From: Sphingomonadales bacterium
Lineage (GTDB): Bacteria; Pseudomonadota; Alphaproteobacteria; Sphingomonadales; Sphingomonadaceae
Reading direction: 5' to 3'
Assembly: GCA_017304125.1 (NCBI GenBank)
Contig: JAFKLV010000083.1
Span: forward strand, 1-7,162
DNA: 7,162 nucleotides
The stretch's first letter is position 1, and the number at the start of each line of letters is the position of its first letter. The notes beneath the pieces are model-generated. The model had not been told where the DNA came from. It searched no databases and saw nothing but the letters and a program-made list of their open reading frames with translations. Positions 1 to 6,079 of this stretch are shown here, piece after piece. The translations under genes were made by a program, and so were the position numbers.

Positions 1-106
1 AATAGCGCTGGACGAGCGTGTCCGCCGCCGCCCCGCCCTCGTGCGCGGCAGCGATGATCTGGTCGAGCAGCTCGATGGCCGCCTGAACGCGTGCGCCGGG
101 TGTCAT
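1..106 (-). CDS. rsmB: RsmB-like 16S rRNA (cytosine-5) methyltransferase, N-terminal fragment
   Basis: Only the first 35 codons are inside the window; the gene continues past the left edge. They read MTPGARVQAAIELLDQIIAA and then a small Ala/Gly-rich stretch ending DTLVQRY. This resembles the start of the NusB-like helical RNA-binding domain at the N-terminus of RsmB/Sun proteins, which methylate C967 of 16S rRNA using SAM. The catalytic Rossmann domain and its cysteines are not visible. The ATG overlaps the guaB stop in an ATGA, and I see no Shine-Dalgarno sequence before it, so translation is probably coupled to guaB. The call rests on N-terminal resemblance plus position after guaB, an order I recall from sphingomonads. 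Another RsmB/NOP paralogue is possible. Confidence 0.72.
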   Translation of the reverse strand, partial: MTPGARVQAAIELLDQIIAAAHEGGAAADTLVQRY

Positions 107-1560
107 CGTGTCGGGTAGTTCGGTGCCTCGCGGGTGATCGTCACGTCGTGGACGTGGCTCTCCTTCAGCCCCGCGCCGGTGATCTGGACGAATTGCGCAC
201 GACGCTGGAGATCGGGGATCGTCGCCGAGCCGGTATAGCCCATCGCCGCCTTGATCCCGCCGGTGAGCTGGTGGATCACGTCGCGCGCCGGCCCCTTATA
301 GGCGACCTGCCCCTCGATCCCTTCCGGCACCAGCTTGAGCTGATCCTTGATATCGCCCTGGAAATAACGATCGGCCGAGCCGCGGCCCATCGCGCCGACG
401 CTTCCCATCCCGCGATAGGATTTGTAGGCACGCCCTTGATAAAGGAAGGTTTCGCCCGGCGCTTCCTCGGTCCCGGCGAGCAGCGAGCCGACCATGCAGG
501 TCGAAGCGCCGGCGGCGAGCGCCTTGGCGAGATCGCCCGAGGTGCGCAGCCCGCCGTCGGCGATCACCGGCACGCCTTCCTTCGCCGCGGCCTCGGCGCA
601 ATCCATCACCGCAGTGAGCTGCGGCACGCCGACCCCGGCGACGATCCGCGTGGTGCAGATCGACCCCGGCCCGATGCCGACCTTGATCCCGTCCGCACCC
701 GAGCCGATCAGCGCGCGCGCCGCCTCGCCAGTCGCGACATTGCCCGCGACGACCTGCACCGAATTGGACAGCTTCTTGACCCGCTCGACCGCCAGCCCGA
801 CGTCGCGGTTATGGCCGTGTGCGGTATCGATCACGATCAGATCGCATTCGGCATCGACCAGCGCCTCGGTGCGTGCAAAGCCCTTGTCGCCCACCGTCGT
901 CGCCGCGGCGACACGCAGCCGGCCCGCCGCATCCTTGGTCGCATCGGGATAAGTGACCGCTTTCTCGATATCCTTGACCGTGATCAGCCCGACGCAGCGA
1001 TAATCGTTGTCGACCACCAGCAATTTCTCGATCCGGCGCTGGTGGAGCAGGCGGCGCGCCTCCTCCTGCCCGACGCCGGTCTTCACCGTGGCGAGATTCT
1101 CGTGGGTCATCAGTTCGCTGACAGGCTGAAGCGGGTTTTCGGCAAACCGCACATCGCGGTTGGTGAGAATGCCGACCAGCCGGCCATTGGCCTCCACAAC
1201 CGGAATGCCGCTGATACGATGCTGGACCATCAGGGTCTGCGCGTCGGCGAGCGTCGCATCGGGCGCGATCGTGATCGGATTGACCACCATCCCGCTCTCG
1301 AAGCGCTTGACCTGGCGCACCGCGGCGACCTGCTCCTCGACGGTCAGGTTGCGGTGAAGCACCCCGAGCCCGCCGAGTTGCGCCATCACGATCGCCATAT
1401 CGGCCTCGGTGACGGTGTCCATCGCGGACGAGAGGATCGGGATATTGAGCGCGATGCCGCGCGTCACTTGGGTCCGGGTGTCGGCGGCGCTCGGTAGCAC
1501 GGCCGATTCGGCTGGCACCAAAAGGACATCGTCGAAAGTGAGACCGAGGCGGATGTCCAT
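103..1560 (-). CDS. guaB: Inosine-5'-monophosphate dehydrogenase
   Basis: This enzyme oxidises IMP to XMP with NAD+, the first committed step of GMP synthesis in the cytoplasm. The 485-residue product has the usual length and the usual opening (MDIRLGLTFDDVLLVPAES). The TIM barrel is split by a CBS-domain pair at about residues 92-203, which in the family acts as a nucleotide-sensing regulatory module. The active-site loop GIGPGSICTTR carries the catalytic Cys302. The phosphate-binding ADGGLRTSGD is at 334-343, the SYRGMGS IMP-binding segment at 381-387, and the flap with the Arg-Tyr pair (SADRYF, R398/Y399) is intact. No key residue is missing. The start fits the family, but ribosome binding is weak: AGGA lies 12 bases upstream. 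The stop overlaps the rsmB start by 4 bases. The 468-residue frame on the opposite strand is a GC-bias shadow. Confidence 0.98.
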   Translation of the reverse strand: MDIRLGLTFDDVLLVPAESAVLPSAADTRTQVTRGIALNIPILSSAMDTVTEADMAIVMAQLGGLGVLHRNLTVEEQVAAVRQVKRFESGMVVNPITIAPDATLADAQTLMVQHRISGIPVVEANGRLVGILTNRDVRFAENPLQPVSELMTHENLATVKTGVGQEEARRLLHQRRIEKLLVVDNDYRCVGLITVKDIEKAVTYPDATKDAAGRLRVAAATTVGDKGFARTEALVDAECDLIVIDTAHGHNRDVGLAVERVKKLSNSVQVVAGNVATGEAARALIGSGADGIKVGIGPGSICTTRIVAGVGVPQLTAVMDCAEAAAKEGVPVIADGGLRTSGDLAKALAAGASTCMVGSLLAGTEEAPGETFLYQGRAYKSYRGMGSVGAMGRGSADRYFQGDIKDQLKLVPEGIEGQVAYKGPARDVIHQLTGGIKAAMGYTGSATIPDLQRRAQFVQITGAGLKESHVHDVTITREAPNYPTR

Positions 1561-1605
1561 AAGCGTGCCGAATCCTGCTTGCGTGGAGGAAGTGGCGGGC
1601 CATGT

Positions 1606-1623
1606 AACCGCACGAACGCGGTT
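1606..1623. repeat. Short inverted repeat in the guaB leader
   Basis: The arms AACCGC (1606-1611) and GCGGTT (1618-1623) are perfect complements around a six-base loop, ACGAAC. If guaB starts transcription farther right, this would be a 6-bp hairpin in its untranslated leader, about 46 bases before the start codon. No U-tract follows on either strand, so it does not look like a terminator. It may be chance in GC-rich DNA. Confidence 0.4.
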
Positions 1624-1629
1624 TCGCTA

Positions 1630-1663
1630 GGGCGTGCAGCGTTAATAAGGAATCATCACGCCC
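1630..1663. repeat. Inverted repeat GGGCGTG/CACGCCC bracketing an AT-rich core
   Basis: Arms of seven bases match perfectly: GGGCGTG at 1630-1636 and CACGCCC at 1657-1663, separated by 20 bases. The spacer holds the AT-rich core TTAATAAGGAAT, the most likely place for a guaB -10 element. The repeat could be an operator with half-sites on either side of the promoter, or a stem in a transcript. No matching regulator can be named from the sequence. Confidence 0.4.
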
Positions 1664-1700
1664 GGCTCATGCTCCAAAGCGGGTCGTTCATATTTGCGCA

Positions 1701-1724
1701 GCTTGGCCTAGGCCGCCGCCAAGC
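1701..1724. repeat. Inverted repeat containing a 10-bp palindrome
   Basis: GCTTGGC (1701-1707) and GCCAAGC (1718-1724) are perfect 7-base arms around a 10-base spacer. Within it, GGCCTAGGCC (1705-1714) is itself a perfect palindrome, so two alternative pairings exist. It sits just left of the TTATAT box at 1731-1736, where an operator for the SPFH operon would be placed. Function is inferred only from position. Confidence 0.4.
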
Positions 1725-1751
1725 AGGTGATTATATTGCGGACCAAACGCC

Positions 1752-1759
1752 GGAGAGGA
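1752..1759 (+). promoter_or_regulatory. Ribosome binding site of the SPFH gene
   Basis: GGAGAGGA at 1752-1759 is the clearest Shine-Dalgarno sequence in the window, 10 bases before the ATG at 1770. It supports that start over any upstream in-frame codon. Confidence 0.7.
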
Positions 1760-1769
1760 AACCAAACAT

Positions 1770-2780
1770 ATGGCGACGACCGCCGCGCTCATGCTGCTCG
1801 CACTGGTGCTGCTCTACCTCATGACGAGTATCAAGATCGTCCGCCAAGGCTATCAATATACGATCGAACATTTCGGTCGCTACACCGCCACAGCAGCCCC
1901 CGGCTTCAATTTCTACCCCGCCTTTTTCTACCGCGTCGGGCGGCGGGTGAACATGATGGAGCAGGTGATCGATATCCCCGGGCAGGAGATCATCACCAAG
2001 GACAATGCGATGATCTCCACCGACGGGGTGGTGTTCTTCCAGGTGCTCGATGCGCCCAAGGCGGCCTATGAGGTGAGCGACCTCTATGTCGCGTTGCTCA
2101 ACCTCGTCACGACCAACCTGCGCACCGTGATGGGCGCGATGGACCTCGACGAGACCCTCTCGAAGCGCGACGAGATCAACGCGCGGCTGCTCTCGGTGGT
2201 CGATCACGCGACGACGCCCTGGGGGGTCAAGATCACCCGTGTCGAGATCAAGGACATCCGCCCGCCGCAGGATATCGTCAACGCGATGGCGCGGCAGATG
2301 AAGGCCGAGCGCGAGAAGCGCGCCAACATCCTCGATGCCGAAGGCTCGCGCGCGTCCGAGATCCTGCGCGCCGAGGGGCAGAAGCAGGCCCGCATCCTCG
2401 AGGCCGAGGGACGGCGCGAATCCGCCTTCCGCGACGCCGAGGCGCGCGAGCGCGCGGCAGAGGCCGAGGCCAAGGCGACGCAATTGGTCTCCGATGCGAT
2501 CGAAAAGGGATCGAGCCAGTCGCTCAACTATTTCATCGCGCAGAAATATGTCGAAGCGGTCGGCAAATTTGCCACCTCCACCAACGCCAAGACGATCCTG
2601 TTCCCGGTCGAGGCGACGCAACTGATCGGCACGCTGGGCGGGATCGGCGAACTGGCGCGCGACGCGCTGGCTCAACAGCCTTCGTCGACCGCGGCAGCGG
2701 CGGGAAGCGGCGCGACGCCCCCGGCATTGCCGGCCGACCGTTCGGTGCCGCGCGTGAAGGGCCTGCCTGAGCAAAAATGA
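1770..2780 (+). CDS. qmcA: QmcA/stomatin-like SPFH (band 7) membrane protein
   Basis: This is a 336-residue membrane-anchored scaffold protein of the SPFH family, which forms large oligomers in membrane microdomains. An N-terminal hydrophobic segment at about 5-19 anchors it, and the SPFH domain spans about 22-180, starting with the typical IVRQGYQYTIEHFGRY. The segments VIDIPGQEIITKDN (67-79) and VEIKDIRPPQDI (158-169) are characteristic of the stomatin/QmcA group. A charged helical region with 11-residue repeats follows at about 172-245. The last 35 residues are a loose Ala/Ser/Pro-rich tail. The length is slightly above E. coli QmcA (about 305), mainly because of this tail. The stop overlaps the start of an NfeD gene, matching the E. 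coli qmcA-ybbJ pairing. HflK and HflC are less likely because of the NfeD partner. The exact role is not established; family members are linked to membrane protein quality control. Confidence 0.92.
   Translation: MATTAALMLLALVLLYLMTSIKIVRQGYQYTIEHFGRYTATAAPGFNFYPAFFYRVGRRVNMMEQVIDIPGQEIITKDNAMISTDGVVFFQVLDAPKAAYEVSDLYVALLNLVTTNLRTVMGAMDLDETLSKRDEINARLLSVVDHATTPWGVKITRVEIKDIRPPQDIVNAMARQMKAEREKRANILDAEGSRASEILRAEGQKQARILEAEGRRESAFRDAEARERAAEAEAKATQLVSDAIEKGSSQSLNYFIAQKYVEAVGKFATSTNAKTILFPVEATQLIGTLGGIGELARDALAQQPSSTAAAAGSGATPPALPADRSVPRVKGLPEQK
2328..2459 (+). repeat. Four consecutive 11-residue repeats in the SPFH protein
   Basis: Residues 187-230 divide cleanly into four 11-residue units: ILDAEGSRASE, ILRAEGQKQAR, ILEAEGRRESA and FRDAEARERAA. 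The pattern is two hydrophobic positions, an acidic or basic residue, AEG, then five polar residues. Hendecad periodicity predicts a long, weakly supercoiled helix, the part that forms the cage wall in SPFH oligomers. The last unit is degenerate (AEA in place of AEG). E. coli QmcA has a similar series as I recall it, so this is a family feature. Confidence 0.8.
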
Positions 2781-3262
2781 TGATCGACGATTTCGCGCAT
2801 CACGCCGCGGCGGCCTGGGTCGTCGCGGCGGTCGCTCTGGGCATCGCCGAACTGGCGATCCCCGGCGTGTTCCTGATTTTCCTCGCCATTGCCGCGGCGA
2901 TCACCGGGCTGGCGACCTTCGCGCTGCCCGACCTGCCGCTGATCGTGCAGGGCGGCAGCTTCGCCGCGTGGAGCGTGGTGTCGGTGCTGATCGGGCGCCG
3001 CTGGTATCGCGACTATCCGGTCGAGACGAGCGACCCGTTGCTCAACGATCGCGCCGCGCGCGTCGTCGGGGCGACCGTGGTCGTCGCGGAGCCGATCAGC
3101 GACGGCACCGGTCGCGCGGTGCTGGGCGACGGCACATGGCCGGCGACGGGGCCTGATGCCGCCGCCGGCACGCATATGCGGATCGTCGCCGTCGAGAACG
3201 GCGTGCTCCGGCTGGAGCCGTTGACCTCAGCGGCCGAAGAGCTTCCCGGCAAGCCCGGATAG
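2777..3262 (+). CDS. Short NfeD family protein (YbbJ type)
   Basis: This 161-residue inner-membrane protein is the usual partner of SPFH proteins. Residues 12-73 are strongly hydrophobic and hold about three membrane segments, with the NfeD-like AELAIPGVFLIFLAIAAAITG at 25-45. After a basic stretch (GRRWYRDYP) comes a cytoplasmic OB-fold-like domain at about 89-150, including VGATVVVAEPISDGTGRAVLGDG and VLRLEPL. There is no ClpP-like serine protease domain, so it belongs to the short NfeD class. The first ATG overlaps the qmcA stop (ATGA), suggesting coupled translation; a second ATG follows immediately and could be used instead. The last 36 bases are also the coding end of the gene on the other strand. 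The proposed role is binding or modulating the SPFH oligomer; a biochemical activity is not known for this class. Confidence 0.9.
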   Translation: MMIDDFAHHAAAAWVVAAVALGIAELAIPGVFLIFLAIAAAITGLATFALPDLPLIVQGGSFAAWSVVSVLIGRRWYRDYPVETSDPLLNDRAARVVGATVVVAEPISDGTGRAVLGDGTWPATGPDAAAGTHMRIVAVENGVLRLEPLTSAAEELPGKPG

Positions 3263-3565
3263 CAGCCCGCCGGCGCCACCCTCACCGCCTTCGCCTGCCG
3301 CACCGCCGGTCGCGCCGATGATCTGCGCGAACTGGGCGAGCGAGCCCTCGCCGCCGATATGGCCGACGATCTGCTGCAGCGTATCGGTGGGCAGCCCGGT
3401 GGTCTGCGCCGCGCCCTCGACCGTGTCGCCGGGCTCGGTATGCGCCTGGCTCAGCGCGGCGATCGCCTGTTCGACCTGATCCTGCGGCAACCCGACCTTG
3501 GTGGCCAGATTGGCGACGTCAACGTTCGACCCGAGTTGGCTCAAGATGGTGTCGATAAGTCCCAT
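3227..3565 (-). CDS. Small hypothetical protein, possibly DUF937/YidB-like
   Basis: This is a 112-residue protein with no signal peptide or membrane segment. Residues 1-85 look like two helical repeats of similar layout: VANLATKVGLPQDQVEQAIAAL (17-38) and VEGAAQTTGLPTDTLQQIVGHI (49-70). Each is a short helix, a Gly-Leu-Pro turn, then an amphipathic helix. This resembles the helical repeats of DUF937/YidB proteins, but the match is from memory. Residues 86-102 are a flexible Gly/Ala/Glu stretch, and the end GGLLSGLAGKLFGR is typical of that group. A GAGG lies 9 bases before the ATG. It follows pckA on the same strand, with a hairpin between, and overlaps the 3' end of nfeD tail-to-tail. A real gene is supported by its non-random composition and ribosome binding site. 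I do not know its function. Confidence 0.75.
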   Translation of the reverse strand: MGLIDTILSQLGSNVDVANLATKVGLPQDQVEQAIAALSQAHTEPGDTVEGAAQTTGLPTDTLQQIVGHIGGEGSLAQFAQIIGATGGAAGEGGEGGAGGLLSGLAGKLFGR

Positions 3566-3589
3566 AAGGTCTAACCTCGCTAAGCGCCC

Positions 3590-3621
3590 CCCGGCGGCTG
3601 CACTCTAGCAGCGCCGCCGGG
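3590..3621 (-). terminator. GC-rich hairpin after pckA, terminator-like but without a U-tract
   Basis: The arms CCCGGCGGCTGC (3590-3601) and GCAGCGCCGCCGGG (3608-3621) pair as 8 + 4 bp with a two-base bulge and a 6-base loop. The hairpin starts 16 bases after the pckA stop and ends about 25 bases before the next gene on the same strand. No run of U follows in either direction, so intrinsic termination would be weak. It may stabilise the pckA 3' end or lower read-through into the small gene. Confidence 0.55.
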
Positions 3622-3636
3622 CGAGCGCGAGCAAGA

Positions 3637-5247
<1,611 letters not shown>

Positions 5248-5288
5248 TCTTCCCCTAAAAACCTAAGGACTTCCCCATTGCTGGGGGA
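5248..5288 (-). promoter_or_regulatory. pckA leader with a short hairpin and a duplicated Shine-Dalgarno-like motif
   Basis: Read on the minus strand, TCCCC (5288-5284) pairs with GGGGA (5276-5272) as a 5-bp stem with a 7-base loop. The pairing partner GGGGAAG (5276-5270) recurs as GGGGAAG (5255-5249), which is the ribosome binding site itself. The C-run could therefore pair with either copy. This is a small structure and may be coincidental; no known riboswitch class is recognisable. Confidence 0.35.
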
Positions 5289-5295
5289 CCGATTT

Positions 5296-5324
5296 CGCAT
5301 AGGATCAGCGCCCCGTCGCGTCAA
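5296..5324 (-). promoter_or_regulatory. Candidate sigma-70 promoter of pckA
   Basis: On the minus strand, TTGACG (5324-5319) and TATGCG (5301-5296) are separated by 17 bases. The -35 matches the TTGAC core preferred in alphaproteobacteria; the -10 keeps TAT. Transcription would start near 5289, giving a leader of roughly 42 bases. This is the best promoter match in the window. Confidence 0.55.
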
Positions 5325-5335
5325 ACGATGCGGCA

Positions 5336-5363
5336 TTGAGCCTGTTCCGTCTTTGGACTAGTC
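5336..5363 (+). promoter_or_regulatory. Weak candidate promoter of chvI
   Basis: TTGAGC (5336-5341) and CTAGTC (5358-5363) are spaced by 16 bases and partly match the alphaproteobacterial TTGAC/CTATAT pattern. Transcription would start within a few bases of the chvI ATG. The perfect palindrome GACTAGTC (5356-5363) overlaps the -10 position. The TTG of the -35 is also an in-frame alternative chvI start, so this site and that start exclude each other. Confidence 0.25.
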
Positions 5364-5371
5364 GGTTACGC

Positions 5372-6079
5372 ATGACGGCAACGATCGCCCTCGTCGACGA
5401 CGACCGGAACATTCTGACCTCGGTCTCGATCGCGCTGCAGACCGAGGGGTTCCTCACCCGTGTCTATTCGGACGGGGAAACCGCGCTCAAGGCGCTGATC
5501 GAGAACCCGCCCGACCTCGCGATCTTCGATATCAAGATGCCGCGAATGGACGGGCTGGAGCTGCTGCGGCGGCTCCGCGAAAAGAGCCAAATTCCGGTTA
5601 TTTTCCTGACAAGTAAGGACGATGCGCTGGATGAGGCGCTTGGCCTTGCGATGGGCGCGGACGATTATATCGCCAAGCCGTTCAGCCAGCGGCTGCTGAT
5701 CGCGCGCATCCGCGCGATCCTGCGCCGTGCCGAGCTGGCGCAGGCACCCGAAGGCACCGAGCCGGAGGAATCGCAGGGCCCGCTCGAACGCGGACGGCTG
5801 GTGATGGATCCGGCCCGGCACCGGGTCACCTGGGGCGGCAATGCGGTGACGCTGACCGTCACCGAATTCTTAATCCTTGAGACTCTGGCCCAACGTCCCG
5901 GGATCGTGCGCACGCGCAATCAGCTGATGGATGCGGCCTATCAGGACGATATTTACGTCGATGACCGCACGATCGACTCGCACATCAAGCGCGTGCGGCG
6001 GAAGTTCCGTGAGGTCGATTCCGAATTTGATGCGATTGAGACGCTCTATGGCGCCGGATATCGTTTCTCCGAGGAGTGA
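5372..6079 (+). CDS. chvI: ChvI-family response regulator (OmpR/PhoB type)
   Basis: This is the cytoplasmic DNA-binding partner of the ChvG kinase, known in rhizobia, Agrobacterium and Brucella (as BvrR) to control envelope, acid and host-interaction genes. The 235-residue product opens TIALVDDDRNILTSVSIAL, almost a signature of ChvI. Receiver domain about 4-118: acidic pocket D9-D11, phosphoacceptor D53 in FDIKMPRMDG, T80 and K102 (KPFSQRLL). Winged-helix DNA-binding domain about 137-235, including LTVTEFLILETLAQRPGIV and the recognition region DRTIDSHIKRVRRKFR. I chose the ATG at 5372 because it matches the family N-terminus; a TTG at 5336 would add 12 residues unlike the family. Neither start has a clear Shine-Dalgarno sequence. 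The 3' end overlaps the proposed chvG start. Confidence 0.95.
   Translation: MTATIALVDDDRNILTSVSIALQTEGFLTRVYSDGETALKALIENPPDLAIFDIKMPRMDGLELLRRLREKSQIPVIFLTSKDDALDEALGLAMGADDYIAKPFSQRLLIARIRAILRRAELAQAPEGTEPEESQGPLERGRLVMDPARHRVTWGGNAVTLTVTEFLILETLAQRPGIVRTRNQLMDAAYQDDIYVDDRTIDSHIKRVRRKFREVDSEFDAIETLYGAGYRFSEE

Larger units (their letters stand above)
1561..1769. promoter_or_regulatory. Divergent control region between guaB and the SPFH operon
   Basis: About 210 bases lie between the start codons of guaB (leftward) and the SPFH gene (rightward), so both promoters are expected here. No frame looks coding. The AT-richest parts are around 1642-1656 and 1730-1737. TTATTA on the minus strand at 1648-1643 could be a guaB -10 box, but nothing like TTGACA lies at the right distance. 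TTATAT on the plus strand at 1731-1736 could be the -10 of the SPFH operon, again without a good -35. Three inverted repeats, listed separately, fall in this region. I would not name a promoter with confidence. Confidence 0.6.

Noticed and set aside
91..1497. 468-residue open frame antisense to guaB
   Set aside because: It mirrors an unambiguous guaB with intact motifs. Its product is Arg/His/Asp/Gly-rich without domain character, as expected opposite GC-biased codons.
1730..1735. Perfect TATAAT on the minus strand as a distant guaB promoter
   Set aside because: No -35-like hexamer lies 16-18 bases upstream; the nearest (TTGGTT, 1765-1760) is 24 bases away. It would also give a guaB leader of about 160 bases.
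1731..2774. 347-residue open frame antisense to the SPFH gene
   Set aside because: It is Arg/Asp/Leu-rich with no fold-like pattern and covers the SPFH gene, which has a ribosome binding site, a domain signature and an NfeD partner.
5336..5371. TTG-initiated 12-residue extension of ChvI
   Set aside because: The added residues (MSLFRLWTSRLR) do not resemble ChvI N-termini and no ribosome binding site precedes the TTG. The ATG at 5372 fits the family, though the TTG is not excluded.
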